A DNA stretch of 64,000 nt from CAXXOK01 sp964640955 (GCA_964640955.1 CAZXJI010000001.1:248001-312000); one strand, 5' to 3'. Shown: positions 1-9,164, numbered from the stretch's first letter. A program made the numbers and translations. The notes: generated from the letters alone by a model not told the origin.

Positions 1-363
1 CGCGGGTGCATCGGCACCATCTCCCCCACGGCGGCGTGCCTGGCCGACGAAATACTGCAAAACGCCGTTTCCGCGGGGCTCAACGACCCGCGCTTCGATC
101 CCGTCACGGAGGAGGAGCTTGCCGAGCTCACCTACAGCGTGGACGTGCTGGGCGCGGCGGAGCCCGTCGCCTCCGAAAGCGAACTCGACCCGAAGCGATA
201 CGGCGTCATCGTGGAGTGCGGCGGTCGCCGCGGGCTGCTCCTACCCGATCTGGCGGGCGTGGACACGGTAAGCGAGCAAGTGTCCATCGCGCGGCACAAG
301 GCGGGTATCCGCGAGGACGAGTCCGTGCGCCTCTCCCGCTTCGAGGTGGTGAGGCACCGTTGA
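1..363 (+). CDS. AMMECR1 domain protein (AmmeMemoRadiSam system protein A), 3' part
   Basis: The frame is open from the first base, so the gene is cut by the window edge and only its last 120 codons are visible. The opening residues RGCIGT, then a DPRF segment, SVDVL, the YGVIV strand and the LLLPDL-GVDT stretch are the conserved core of the AMMECR1 fold; the end (RFEVVRHR) is the normal C-terminus of the domain. In many bacteria this domain is fused to, or encoded beside, a Memo-family dioxygenase-like protein and a radical-SAM enzyme; the upstream Memo part would lie outside the window. Its biochemical role is not established. The stop overlaps the start of the next gene (TTGA), so the two are translationally coupled. 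Family identity is firm, function is not. Confidence 0.9.
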   Translation, partial: RGCIGTISPTAACLADEILQNAVSAGLNDPRFDPVTEEELAELTYSVDVLGAAEPVASESELDPKRYGVIVECGGRRGLLLPDLAGVDTVSEQVSIARHKAGIREDESVRLSRFEVVRHR

Positions 364-1178
364 AGTGTCCCATTTGCCCGCGCCGGTGCGACCTAACCGA
401 GGGGCAGACCGGCTTTTGCCGCGCGCGCAAAAACGTGGCGGGAACGATCACGTGCGATAACTACGGAAAGCTGACCGCGCTTGCGCTGGACCCGATCGAA
501 AAAAAACCGCTCATGCGCTTCCACCCCGGCTCGTTCATCCTCTCCGCGGGCAGCTACGGCTGCAACCTGCGCTGCCCCTTCTGCCAGAACAGCGACATCA
601 GCATGGCGGACGGGCGCTGCCAGACGACGGACGTTTCCCCCGGGGAGCTGGTGGACAAGGCGCTGGCGCTCCGATCGCGGGGCAACATCGGCATCGCCTA
701 CACCTACAACGAGCCGCTCGTCGGCTACGAGTACGTGTGGGACTGCGCCGCGCTCGCCCGCGAAGCCGGGCTGGTGAACGCGCTGGTGACCAACGGCTAC
801 GTATGCGAGGCGCCGCTTCGCGCCCTGCTGCCGCTGATCGACGCCATGAACATCGACCTCAAGGGCTTCACGCAGGATTTTTACGCCTTCGTCGGCGGCA
901 ATCTGGAAACGGTCAAGACCGCCATCCGCCTTTCGGCGGCGCAATGCCACGTGGAGGTGACCACCCTGATCATTCCGGGGCTCAACGATTCGCCCGACGC
1001 CATGGAGGCGGAAGCCAAGTGGCTGGCCTCCGTCAATCCGGAGATACCGCTGCACATCAGCCGCTTTTTCCCGCGCTACCGGCTGCTCGACCGGCCCCCC
1101 ACGCCGGTGTCGACCATCCTGCACCTGCAGAACGTCGCGGCCGGGCACCTGCGCTACGTGTACACCGGCAACTGCTGA
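360..1178 (+). CDS. amrS: AmmeMemoRadiSam system radical SAM enzyme
   Basis: A radical S-adenosylmethionine enzyme of 272 residues. A first cysteine cluster (CPICPRRC) lies at the very N-terminus and the radical-SAM [4Fe-4S] motif CNLRCPFC near residues 70-77, followed by the AYTYNEP segment and the NIDLKGF strand typical of pyruvate-formate-lyase-activase-like proteins. The family resembles PflA but its substrate is not known. The start is TTG at 360, chosen because it follows a GAGGTGGTGAGG ribosome site and overlaps the AMMECR1 stop by four bases; an upstream extension of the frame reads as nonsense. It forms the AmrA-Memo-AmrS set with the preceding gene. A strong hairpin terminator follows at once. 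Confidence 0.9.
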   Translation: MKCPICPRRCDLTEGQTGFCRARKNVAGTITCDNYGKLTALALDPIEKKPLMRFHPGSFILSAGSYGCNLRCPFCQNSDISMADGRCQTTDVSPGELVDKALALRSRGNIGIAYTYNEPLVGYEYVWDCAALAREAGLVNALVTNGYVCEAPLRALLPLIDAMNIDLKGFTQDFYAFVGGNLETVKTAIRLSAAQCHVEVTTLIIPGLNDSPDAMEAEAKWLASVNPEIPLHISRFFPRYRLLDRPPTPVSTILHLQNVAAGHLRYVYTGNC

Positions 1179-1193
1179 CCCCGATCGACCCCG

Positions 1194-1228
1194 ACGGCCT
1201 CCGCGTTGCCATGCGCGGAGGCCGTTTT
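1194..1228 (+). terminator. Rho-independent terminator after amrS
   Basis: A 12-bp perfect stem (ACGGCCTCCGCG with its complement, 1194-1205 and 1214-1225) with an 8-base loop is followed by TTTT. It closes the plus-strand AmmeMemoRadiSam operon just before the convergent minus-strand sugar operon ends. Confidence 0.85.
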
Positions 1229-1233
1229 GATGT

Positions 1234-1698
1234 TTACAGGTGCTCCTTGCCGGTCATCTCGCTTACGTCCAGCCGAAGCACGGTCACGCTTTCCGCTTCC
1301 GCGTCGGTTATCGTGTCCCCGTCCCCGCCGTACTGAGTCAGCAGCAGGGTAAGCGCCTCCCTTTTCTCCGCAAGCTCCGTCACCGTGCGCACGACGCCTC
1401 GGCCCATCACGCTGCTGTACAGAAAGGTAAAATCGCATCCTTTCGACCCACGCCGAAGCTCGTGGTGCGTGTCCAGCTCGAAGCCGACGTTCGGGGACTG
1501 CGCAAGCAGGGTCAGCTTACGGCCCTCTCTGGCGCAGTGGAAATAGAAAACGCCCTTCCCCTCCGCCTTGTAACCGAAATTCAGCGGCACAACGTACGCG
1601 CCGTCCCCGTCCCGGATGCCCAGCCGGCAACAGTCGCAGGCGCGGATGATCTCGGTCAGCCGGTGGGGGTCGGTCACTTCCCGGTCTTTTCTGCGCAC
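1234..1698 (-). CDS. Pyridoxamine 5'-phosphate oxidase-family flavoprotein (NimA-like)
   Basis: A 154-residue split-barrel flavin-binding protein. Visible features are the RACDCCRLGIRDGDGAYVVP entry strand, a VPLNFGY segment, the FYFHC-REGRK loop that contacts FMN phosphate in this family, and a YSSVMGRG strand. Relatives include nitroimidazole reductases (Nim) and many uncharacterised FMN proteins, so the substrate cannot be given. The GTG start at 1698 is set by an AAGGAGGG site six bases upstream. It is the last gene of the minus-strand glycosidase operon, 30 bp after the symporter, which may simply mean co-transcription rather than a role in sugar use. Confidence 0.82.
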   Translation of the reverse strand: MRRKDREVTDPHRLTEIIRACDCCRLGIRDGDGAYVVPLNFGYKAEGKGVFYFHCAREGRKLTLLAQSPNVGFELDTHHELRRGSKGCDFTFLYSSVMGRGVVRTVTELAEKREALTLLLTQYGGDGDTITDAEAESVTVLRLDVSEMTGKEHL

Positions 1699-1728
1699 TT
1701 GTATCCCTCCTTCAGGTTTGCCGGTTCT

Positions 1729-3135
1729 TCAGCCTTCGGTCTGTTCCTCCGCTTCGCCCTGCCTGCCGCCGATGTCCCCGCGCGCCTTCAGGTCGCTGAG
1801 GATTTCGGCGTAGCGCTTTTCGTCGATGCGGAATTTTTTCATGTAGATCACATACCCCGCGACGATGACGATCAGCGGCAGGATGAGCATGGACGCCTTC
1901 ATGGTGGTAATGCCCTGCGCCGTCACGGCGTCGGGCGTAGGCGCGGCGTTGATGCCGGAAACGATCAGCGTTACGCCCAGCACGCCGTTGGCGATGGCTC
2001 CGCCGATCTTGTTGATGAAGGGTTGCACGGAAAAGGTGATGCTCTCGTTGCGCTTGCCCAGCTTCCACTGCCCGTACTCGATGGTGTCGGCCAGAAACAT
2101 GAGCATCAGCATCTGGATAAACGCCTGCCCCACGAAAATAAGCACCCCCGAAACGCCGATAAACGCCATATCCATGGGTGAGAAGAAGAACAGCAGGTAT
2201 CCCGCCACCACCATCGCCGTCGCGCCGGTGTAGAGCCGGCGGCGGGTAAAGCGCTTGCGGAAAACCGTAAACACGCTCAGCGCCGTCAGCTGGGACACAC
2301 CCAGCACCAGCGCGAAGATGGAGTACATGTTCTCGTCCTTATAGGCATATTTGAAAAAATACACGCCGAAGCTCGTGGTGGTGGTGTAGCCGATCATGAA
2401 CAGGCTCAGCGCCACGGCCACCCACATCAGCTGGTCGTTTTGAAACAGCACCTTGAACATCTGCTTTAGAGTGGTCTTTTCTTCCGGCTTAAAGTACCCC
2501 TTCTGCTCCCTGACGCCCAGCAGGGTAATCAGCTGGAACCCCAGCATCAGCAGCGCGACGATCACCGCGAACAGGAACCAGCCCTTTTTGGCGCTGCCCA
2601 CGGCGGCGGAAAGCGCGTTGGTCGCGGGTATGATGCCCACCACCACCGAAAACAGCCCGATGTTGGCGCAGATGCGGGCGAACGAGCCGATTTTCTCCCG
2701 CTGCTTCTGGTCGGTGGAAAGGGAGGGCATCATGGACCAGTAAGCGATGTCGTTCAAGCCGTAAAACACGTCCCACACCAGGTAGCAGGCCGCGAACGCC
2801 GCCGCGTAGGCCGCGCCGGTCAGCCCCATATCCAGAAACATGAGCACCATGCTCGCTCCGCCGACCAGCGCACCCACCAGTATCCAGGGCTTGAACTTGC
2901 CGAAGCGGGAGTGCGTGTTGTCCACCACGAGGCCCATGATGGGATCGTTGAGCGCGTCGAAGATGCGCAGCACCAAAAGCAGCGCCGTCATCACCGCCAG
3001 CGTCGAATCCGGCACGTTGAGCACTTCGGTGATGTAGACCATCACGTACATGCTGACCATGGTGTAGAACATATCCCTGCCGATGGTGCCCAATCCGAAG
3101 CAGTAGTGGTTCCTGCGGTCATAGTTCCTCTGCAT
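1729..3135 (-). CDS. Sugar:cation symporter of the GPH (glycoside-pentoside-hexuronide) family
   Basis: A 468-residue major-facilitator protein with about twelve hydrophobic segments. The N-terminus (RRNHYCFGLGTIGRDMFYTM) and the segment DALNDPIMGLVVDNTHSRFGKFKPW are hallmark GPH sequences: the conserved acidic residue of helix 2 and the basic loop after it are used in sodium- or proton-coupled uptake of melibiose, lactose and similar glycosides (MelB, YicJ, XynB). The start at 3135 follows AAAAAGGGGT. It lies 22 bp downstream of the alpha-galactosidase, so an alpha-galactoside such as melibiose or raffinose is the likely cargo (inference from context). The C-terminus is a soluble, charged tail. 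Confidence 0.9.
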   Translation of the reverse strand: MQRNYDRRNHYCFGLGTIGRDMFYTMVSMYVMVYITEVLNVPDSTLAVMTALLLVLRIFDALNDPIMGLVVDNTHSRFGKFKPWILVGALVGGASMVLMFLDMGLTGAAYAAAFAACYLVWDVFYGLNDIAYWSMMPSLSTDQKQREKIGSFARICANIGLFSVVVGIIPATNALSAAVGSAKKGWFLFAVIVALLMLGFQLITLLGVREQKGYFKPEEKTTLKQMFKVLFQNDQLMWVAVALSLFMIGYTTTTSFGVYFFKYAYKDENMYSIFALVLGVSQLTALSVFTVFRKRFTRRRLYTGATAMVVAGYLLFFFSPMDMAFIGVSGVLIFVGQAFIQMLMLMFLADTIEYGQWKLGKRNESITFSVQPFINKIGGAIANGVLGVTLIVSGINAAPTPDAVTAQGITTMKASMLILPLIVIVAGYVIYMKKFRIDEKRYAEILSDLKARGDIGGRQGEAEEQTEG

Positions 3136-3157
3136 GTCTTTTACCCCTTTTTGGCGG

Positions 3158-5518
3158 TTAAGCTTTAACCGCGGTCTTCTCCGCCGTCGCTTCCTCCACG
3201 GCGTAGAGGTTGGAGCCGAAATCGCCCAGAAGCCGGATGCGTTCGCTGTACCCGGTGCCGATGAACTGGTCATTAAGCAGTATGCCGTGCATCAGCGCCG
3301 TTCCGCTGCCGGTATAGGTTTCCACGCAGTCGTTAACCGCCTTGAAGCGGTTGAGCAGGCTGAACAGACAGCCGTTCTGGTTGACGGCTACGGGCAGCGC
3401 GTGCCGGATGAGTCCGCCGAAGCGCCGCAGCGTCTGCTTTTGCGGCAGGGTGGACACGCGGTAGCGCCCCTGTGCGTTCAGGCCCATCAGCCGCAAACGG
3501 TCGAAGGTCTCCGCGGCGTTTTCCTGCATCTGGAACAGCCCGCTGACCCCCGTCTCCCCCGCCGCGTCCACGCAGTGCCACAGGCGCTGGTTGGGCTTGC
3601 GCTCCTCCCCGCGCCAGAAGGTGCCGTACTGCAGCACCCGGCGGTAACGCTTGTAGACGGCGATCTGCCTGGCGACCTCCCTGCGCTGCACCCGGGTGAG
3701 CCGCTTCAAATCCAGCTCGTACCCGAGGCACCCGAAGGCCGCCACGTTGAAGCGCGTCGCGATGGGCGTTTCCCGCAGGGTCTGCTGGTGGGGCGCTTCG
3801 GACACGTGCGCACCCATCGTGGAAAGCGGGTAGAGGTAGCTCAGTCCCCCCTGTATGCGCAGGCGTTCGACGGGGTCGGTGTCGTCGGACGTCCAGATCT
3901 GCGGGGAAAAGCAGAGCATGCCCAGGTCGAAGCGGTTGCCGCCGCTGGAGCAGCTTTCCAAGAGGATGTGCGGCCGCGGCGAAAAGATGCGGGAAAGCAC
4001 CTCGTACAGGCCCAGGGTGTAACGGTGGAAAAACTCGCCCTGATCGCCGACGCACGCGGAGCACGCGTCGCTGATGTGGCGGTTGTAATCCCACTTGACG
4101 TAATCGATCCGGCATTCGTCGAGGATGCGCGTGACGTTTACGACGATGTAGTCCCGCACCGCAGGGTTGCACAGGTCCAGCACCAGCTGGTTGCGGCCCA
4201 GCGCCGGGGTTTTGCCGGGCGTCGCAAGGGCGTATTCCGGATGGGCACGGTACAGGTCGCTGTCCGGGTTGACCATCTCCGGCTCAAACCACAGCCCGAA
4301 CTTGAGCCCCATGCGGTGGATGCTCCGGGCGAACTCCTTCATGCCCCGGTTCAGCTTCCGGGGGTTGACCGTGTAATCCCCCAGTCCCGCCTGATCGTCG
4401 TTGCGTTTGCCGAACCACCCGTCGTCCAGCACGAACAGCTCCACCCCGGCCGCCTTGGCGCGGCGGGCGAGGCGAAGCAGCTTACGACGGGTAAATTGAA
4501 AAAAATAGGCTTCCCATTCGTTGAGCAGCACGGGCCGCTCCCTGCCCTTCCAGTCTCCGCGCACGATATGTTGGTTGACGAACGCGTGAAAATGCTGGGA
4601 CAGGCCGTTGAAACCGTCTGCGGAGAAGCTCAATACCGCCTCCGGCGTCTCGAAGCGTTCGCCCTGCCCAAGCGTCCACTCGAAGCAATGGGGGTTGATA
4701 CCGATGGCGACGCGCACCAGATCCTGCGCGCTCAGCTCCACCGCGCCGTAGTGGTTGCCGCTGTACACGAGGTTAAAGCCGTACACCGCCCCCTGCGTTT
4801 CCGACGTTTCCGCCGCCGCCAGCAGAAAACCGGGGTTGTGGCGGTGGCTGCTGTCCCCGGTTACGGAGCTGTTGACCGTCAAACCGTACGAAAGCGCCCG
4901 CTCGTGCCGGTGCGCCTCCTTGATCCAGCTGCCGTCGAAGGTGATCATGCGGAAGCGGTCGTTTGGCATATCCAGCATGGCGCTCAGCAGCCTGCGGAGG
5001 GTGAGGGGCTTTTCGTTCCCGTTGACGAGCACCGCGCGCCGGGTGATGACGTCCGTCTCCTCGTAGACGGTGTAGAACATCTCCAGCGTGACGGCGTTGC
5101 TTTCGTCCGTAAGCGTTACGATCAGCGTCTGGCACTCCCCGGCGTTTCCGTACGCCGAAGGGAGTGTCTCCATGGGCGCGCTGCCCTCCGCGATGCGATG
5201 GCTCTGGTAACGGAAATCCGCGGTATAGGTGCCGTCCGGCATTTTGATCTCCGCCGGGGTCTCGCGGTAGTCCCCCTTGCCGATGCCCGACCATTCCAGG
5301 CACATCGCGTCCAGGCAGTAGAGCGGGTCGCTCGCGTCGTAGGCCACGCTGCCGCCCAGCGGCGCCGTGCGCTTCAGCGCGAGCGGCTCCATGGGCTGGT
5401 CGTCGCCGAGGCGCGCGCCGTAGTACACGTGTTCCAGATGCCCGAAGCTTGTTTTTCGGAACCAGTAGCCGGTCGTACGGGTCGAAAGCCGGAACTCGTT
5501 CCCCGTTACCGTAATCAT
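3158..5518 (-). CDS. Alpha-galactosidase, glycoside hydrolase family 36
   Basis: A 786-residue cytoplasmic enzyme (no signal peptide) releasing alpha-1,6-linked galactose from melibiose, raffinose or stachyose. The catalytic nucleophile is Asp477 in YVKWDYNR, the acid/base is the first Asp of the SDDTDP segment (about residue 545), and the substrate-binding CSSGGNRFD motif lies between them. A beta-sandwich domain fills roughly the first 320 residues, then the TIM barrel starts near NEWEAYFF. Length is slightly above the usual 720-760. The start at 5518 overlaps the stop of the GH13 gene by four bases (ATGA), so the two are coupled. It is the third gene of the operon and fits the GPH symporter next to it. 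Confidence 0.95.
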   Translation of the reverse strand: MITVTGNEFRLSTRTTGYWFRKTSFGHLEHVYYGARLGDDQPMEPLALKRTAPLGGSVAYDASDPLYCLDAMCLEWSGIGKGDYRETPAEIKMPDGTYTADFRYQSHRIAEGSAPMETLPSAYGNAGECQTLIVTLTDESNAVTLEMFYTVYEETDVITRRAVLVNGNEKPLTLRRLLSAMLDMPNDRFRMITFDGSWIKEAHRHERALSYGLTVNSSVTGDSSHRHNPGFLLAAAETSETQGAVYGFNLVYSGNHYGAVELSAQDLVRVAIGINPHCFEWTLGQGERFETPEAVLSFSADGFNGLSQHFHAFVNQHIVRGDWKGRERPVLLNEWEAYFFQFTRRKLLRLARRAKAAGVELFVLDDGWFGKRNDDQAGLGDYTVNPRKLNRGMKEFARSIHRMGLKFGLWFEPEMVNPDSDLYRAHPEYALATPGKTPALGRNQLVLDLCNPAVRDYIVVNVTRILDECRIDYVKWDYNRHISDACSACVGDQGEFFHRYTLGLYEVLSRIFSPRPHILLESCSSGGNRFDLGMLCFSPQIWTSDDTDPVERLRIQGGLSYLYPLSTMGAHVSEAPHQQTLRETPIATRFNVAAFGCLGYELDLKRLTRVQRREVARQIAVYKRYRRVLQYGTFWRGEERKPNQRLWHCVDAAGETGVSGLFQMQENAAETFDRLRLMGLNAQGRYRVSTLPQKQTLRRFGGLIRHALPVAVNQNGCLFSLLNRFKAVNDCVETYTGSGTALMHGILLNDQFIGTGYSERIRLLGDFGSNLYAVEEATAEKTAVKA

Positions 5519-7146
5519 GCCTTCGTTTCCTCCTTCTTGCGAAGCACCACGGCCTCCCACGGCCCCAGCGTGCCGCCGTAGGCGGTTATCTCCGTGTTGG
5601 CGATCGCCACTTCGCCCGTGTACGCGGCTTTCACGGGCCGCCCGGAGAAGTTCAAAAGCGTCACGTAGCGTTCCCCGTTAAGCGTGCGCGCGTAGACCAT
5701 CAGGCGGCCGTTCGCCTCGAGGGGTTCGAACGCGCCGTATTTGAGCGTTTCGCTGCCCGCGCGCAGGGCGATCATCCGGCGGTAATAATGCAGCACCGAG
5801 TGTTCGTCCGCCTCCTCGGAGCGGTAGTTGATCGTTTTGTAATTGCCGTTGATCCCAAGCCACGGCTTGCCCGTGGTGAAGCCCGCGCCCGGCTCGTCCG
5901 TCCACTGCACGGGGGTGCGCGCGTTGTCGCGCGAGGCGGCGGCGATCCATTTCCAGCGTAGCCGCTTGGGGATGCCTTTCTTTTTCATCAGCGCGTATAC
6001 GTTCTTGCTCTCCACGTCGTTGAGCTGGTCGACATGCGTAAAGTCGAAGTTCGTCATGCCCAGCTCCTGCCCCTCGTACACGTAGGGCGTGCCGCGCAGG
6101 GTAAACTCCAGGGTCGCGATCAGCTTGGCGCTGCGCTCGCGGTACCGGCCGTCGTCCCCGTAATGGGACACGATGCGGGGCTGGTCGTGGTTTTCAAAAT
6201 ACACGGCGTTCCAGCTCAGGCCCCGCTGCCATTTCGTGAGCACCTTCAGCAGGTTTTCGGCTTTGAACCTCTTGTTCACGTAGCGGCTGAGGCGCCGGTC
6301 CACCTCCAGATGATCGAAGTAGAAGATCATATCCAGTTCGCGGCGGCCCGGTTCGCACAGCTCCCGGGCGTCGGATACGTCCACCATCGCGGCCTCGCCT
6401 ACGGTGAAGCAGTCGTAGCGGTCGAGCACCTCCCGCCGGAGGGTGCGCAGAATTTCGTGATTGCCCTCCTGCGACTTGTAGTGCTCCAGCCCGCACACCG
6501 CCGGAGCGGGCTTGCCGTCGGCCAGGCTGGTTTTGTAGATGATGTTGATCACGTCGCAGCGGAAGCCGGCCGCGCCCTTGTTAAGCCAAAACCGCATGAT
6601 GTTCTTGACTTCCTCGATCACCCTGGGGTTGTGGTAGTTCAAATCGGGCTGCTTTTTATCGAACAGGTGCAGGTAATACTCCCCGCTGCGCTCGTCCCTT
6701 TCCCACGCGGAACCCATAAAGAAACCCGTCCAGTTGTTGGGTGGGCTGCCGTCGGGCTTGCCGGGCCGCCAGATGTAGTAATCGCGGTAGGGGCTGTTTT
6801 TGTCCCGGCTCTGCCGGAACCACGGATGCTCGTCCGACGTGTGGTTGATGACCAGGTCCATGATGATCTTGATATCCCGCTTCTCCGCCTCGGCGAACAG
6901 CCGCTCCATATCCGAAAGCGTGCCGAACTTGGGGCTTATGTCGCAGTAGTCGCTGATGTCGTAGCCGTTGTCCGCGTCGGGCGAGCGGTAGACCGGCGAC
7001 AGCCAGATAATGCCCGCGCCCAGCGCCTTGATCGTATCCAGCCGCGAAATGATCCCCGGAATATCCCCGTAGCCGTCCCCGTTGGAGTCCTGAAAGCTGC
7101 GCGGATAGATTTGGTAAACGACCCTTTCCTTCCACCATGGCTGCAT
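5515..7146 (-). CDS. Oligo-1,6-glucosidase / alpha-glucosidase, GH13 subfamily 31
   Basis: A 543-residue intracellular alpha-amylase-family hydrolase. The opening WWKERVVYQIYPRSFQDSNG is diagnostic of the subfamily. The triad is Asp198 in GFRCDVIN (nucleophile), Glu251 in TVGEA (acid/base) and Asp321 in ENHDQPR. The residue after the nucleophile is Val followed by Ile, the signature of enzymes that prefer alpha-1,6 bonds (isomaltose, panose), whereas maltases usually have Thr there. It acts on oligosaccharides imported by the operon's transporter and releases glucose. It lies 17 bp downstream of the GH1 gene and overlaps the alpha-galactosidase gene by four bases. Preference for 1,6 bonds is inferred from that motif. 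Confidence 0.93.
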   Translation of the reverse strand: MQPWWKERVVYQIYPRSFQDSNGDGYGDIPGIISRLDTIKALGAGIIWLSPVYRSPDADNGYDISDYCDISPKFGTLSDMERLFAEAEKRDIKIIMDLVINHTSDEHPWFRQSRDKNSPYRDYYIWRPGKPDGSPPNNWTGFFMGSAWERDERSGEYYLHLFDKKQPDLNYHNPRVIEEVKNIMRFWLNKGAAGFRCDVINIIYKTSLADGKPAPAVCGLEHYKSQEGNHEILRTLRREVLDRYDCFTVGEAAMVDVSDARELCEPGRRELDMIFYFDHLEVDRRLSRYVNKRFKAENLLKVLTKWQRGLSWNAVYFENHDQPRIVSHYGDDGRYRERSAKLIATLEFTLRGTPYVYEGQELGMTNFDFTHVDQLNDVESKNVYALMKKKGIPKRLRWKWIAAASRDNARTPVQWTDEPGAGFTTGKPWLGINGNYKTINYRSEEADEHSVLHYYRRMIALRAGSETLKYGAFEPLEANGRLMVYARTLNGERYVTLLNFSGRPVKAAYTGEVAIANTEITAYGGTLGPWEAVVLRKKEETKA

Positions 7147-7162
7147 GCTGCATCCCTCGATC

Positions 7163-8452
7163 TCAGTTCTTTTGATATTGCTGCGGCTGTACGTATCGCG
7201 CGTACAGTTCCTCCGTTACGCCGCCGGCGGCGATGACTTCGCTCACGAACCGCCCGCTTTCCTTGACCGTGCGTTCCTGTGTGGCGTAATCCACGTGCAC
7301 CAGCCCGAAGCGCGCGCTTTCGCCCTCGCACCACTCGAAGTTGTCCGTAAAGCACCAATGGTAGTAGCGCTCCACCGGCAGGTCGCTTTCGCACAGGACT
7401 TTGAGGTGGTCGTACAGGTAGCGGCAGCGGAAGGCGTCACGGTTGTCGCAGGTGCCGTTTTCGGTGATGTACACCGGCAGGGGGAGAATATCGTACAGCT
7501 TCCCCGCGCATTCCACGATGCCGGGCGGGTAGATTTCCCACCCCAGGTCGTTGACCGGCGCGCCCGCGCGCACGCCGGGGACGAACCCCGCGACGGTCGC
7601 GCGCGTGTAGTAATTGAGGCCGATAAAATCGCAGTACCGGCCTCCCGGCGCGCCGACAAGGTTGCGAAGCGGAAAGGAAAAGTCCCCCACGGTCATTGCG
7701 CGGGCGAGCTTCCCCTGGAAAAGCGCCTCCATCGTCCGCGCGGCGAACCGGTGCAGGGGGTTTAACGGGTTTTGCGGCGCGAAGACCTGCATGTGGTGGG
7801 CGAAGCTCACGCGGGTGTCGGCGACGCCCATTTCCTTCTGCAGTCGGTGGATGATCCCGTAGGCCTCGATGTGCGCCGCCGCCAGCACGCTCATGACCCG
7901 GAAGGTTTTGCGGAAATTCTTTTCGCCCGGCGGCCACAGCCCGAACCAGTAGCCGTCGACGGCGTACACGTTGGGTTCGTTGATCGTAACGTACTCGGTC
8001 ACGCCCGTGCCGAAGGCGCGCACCATCTTTTCCACGAAGCGCAGAAAGGCCGGGACGTTTTCCATTTTCGTAAACGCGCCTTTGTCTTCAAACCACATGG
8101 GATTGGTGAAGTGGTGCAGCGTCACCAGCGGCCGTATGCCGTGCGCGTTCAGCCATTCGGCCTCCGTCACGTAATGGGCGACCGCCTCCTCGTCGTACTC
8201 GTTTTGCCGCGGTTCCACGCGCGCCCATTCCACGCCGATGCGGGCGATCTGCAGGCCCATGGCCGCCATCTGTTCGTCGTCCTCGCGCCAGCAGCGGTAG
8301 TGGTCGTTCGCGCGGGCCGGATCGGAACCGTCCCTGATGTGGCCCCTCTTCGCCCAGTCCGCCCAGCTGTGGTCAAGCGTCCCGCCCTCCACCTGGGTCG
8401 CGGCGCTCGCAGAGCCGATCCGCATGCCTTTTTTCAGCGTAAAAGCGTTCAT
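7163..8452 (-). CDS. Beta-glucosidase-type hydrolase, GH1
   Basis: A 429-residue family 1 glycoside hydrolase, first gene of the sugar operon. The acid/base is Glu159 in TINEPN and the nucleophile Glu331 in YITENGT; the N-terminal segment with ASAATQVEGG replaces the more common SSYQIEG-type strand. It lacks the phosphate-binding signature I would expect in 6-phospho-beta-glucosidases, and no PTS genes are near, so an unphosphorylated beta-glucoside or beta-galactoside is more likely. The start at 8452 is set by GGAGGAG about ten bases upstream; longer upstream frames are unrelated sequence. Mixing beta- with alpha-specific hydrolases in one operon suggests a mixed plant or dietary glycoside substrate. 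Confidence 0.93.
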   Translation of the reverse strand: MNAFTLKKGMRIGSASAATQVEGGTLDHSWADWAKRGHIRDGSDPARANDHYRCWREDDEQMAAMGLQIARIGVEWARVEPRQNEYDEEAVAHYVTEAEWLNAHGIRPLVTLHHFTNPMWFEDKGAFTKMENVPAFLRFVEKMVRAFGTGVTEYVTINEPNVYAVDGYWFGLWPPGEKNFRKTFRVMSVLAAAHIEAYGIIHRLQKEMGVADTRVSFAHHMQVFAPQNPLNPLHRFAARTMEALFQGKLARAMTVGDFSFPLRNLVGAPGGRYCDFIGLNYYTRATVAGFVPGVRAGAPVNDLGWEIYPPGIVECAGKLYDILPLPVYITENGTCDNRDAFRCRYLYDHLKVLCESDLPVERYYHWCFTDNFEWCEGESARFGLVHVDYATQERTVKESGRFVSEVIAAGGVTEELYARYVQPQQYQKN

Positions 8453-8512
8453 CCTGCGATCTCCTCCGGTCGGTATACGCCCGTCGGCCCTTCGATGCGT
8501 TCGGTGCTTTTC

Positions 8513-8531
8513 ATCATTTGCAATGATTATA
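8513..8531 (-). promoter_or_regulatory. Operon promoter -10 with overlapping palindromic operator
   Basis: On the minus strand TATAAT (8531-8526) stands about 60 bp before the GH1 start. A perfect 15-bp palindrome ATCATT-TGC-AATGAT (8513-8527) begins on its last bases and covers the expected transcription start. That placement is typical of a repressor operator. The -35 (around 8549-8554, TGTCCG) is poor, as often in regulated promoters. No sugar-type repressor gene (LacI, AraC, ROK) lies next to the operon. Confidence 0.6.
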
Positions 8532-8588
8532 CCACGGTGCCTTTCGCCCGGACAGGGTTTATGCCCTCCGAACGGCAAAAAACACGTC

Positions 8589-8954
8589 TCAGGCCCGGTT
8601 TTCCGGCTTTTCCGCTCCGTAGCCGCCGTAAGCGCCCCGCCAGCCGTCCGCGACGGCCAGAAACGCCCCGTAACCGCGCTCGCGGATGTAAGCGATCGCC
8701 TCGCGGTATTTGCGGTACTTGTACCCCTCGTGTTCGTGGAAGGCCCGGATCGTTTCGCACTCGTCGTACCGGGCGCAATCCGCGCAGGAAACGTGCCCGC
8801 CGCCCATGCAGCAGCGCTTGATTCTGCATTTCGCCCTGGCAAGCTCGCGTGTCCCGTCGGCGTAGCCGAGCTTGCAGCCCTTGCAGGCGCCTGAGCGAAA
8901 GACCTTGCACGTTTTGCAGTACGCCCCGCAGCAACCGATATCCTCCAAAGCCAT
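8589..8954 (-). CDS. DUF3795 cysteine-rich protein
   Basis: A 121-residue protein with at least eleven cysteines in the N-terminal two thirds: GCCGAYCKTCKVF, GACKGCKLG, CRIKRCCM, SCADCARYDEC. This arrangement is the DUF3795 pattern, thought to bind zinc or an iron-sulphur cluster; no activity is known. The C-terminal third (YRKYREAIAYIRERGYGAFL) is helical. The start at 8954 is chosen because AAGGAGAG lies about eight bases upstream and the GCCGAYC motif begins right after it. It is separated from ppdK by a terminator and probably has its own weak promoter. Confidence 0.8.
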   Translation of the reverse strand: MALEDIGCCGAYCKTCKVFRSGACKGCKLGYADGTRELARAKCRIKRCCMGGGHVSCADCARYDECETIRAFHEHEGYKYRKYREAIAYIRERGYGAFLAVADGWRGAYGGYGAEKPENRA

Positions 8955-9086
8955 GTCCGCCGCTCTCCTTTTCTTTTGTCGCGCGCTTGCATCTCTGCCC
9001 AACACCATACCACATTCCGCCGCCGCTGTCATGCCCCCGCGCGGCGTTCGCGCCTGTTTTTGATCCGGAAAACCGTTACGCATCAT

Positions 9087-9130
9087 AAAAACCCCCGCCT
9101 CCGCGGGCGAAACGCCTGCGGGGACGGGGG
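9087..9130 (-). terminator. Terminator of ppdK
   Basis: On the minus strand a GC-rich hairpin (CCCCC...GGGGG arms at 9126-9130 and 9092-9096, with paired bases inside and a GUUUCG-like loop) is followed by TTTTT (9091-9087). It lies 35 bp after the ppdK stop. Confidence 0.88.
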
Positions 9131-9164
9131 CCAGGTCTTTGTTCGGGGTTTTTCGCGTGTTCGC

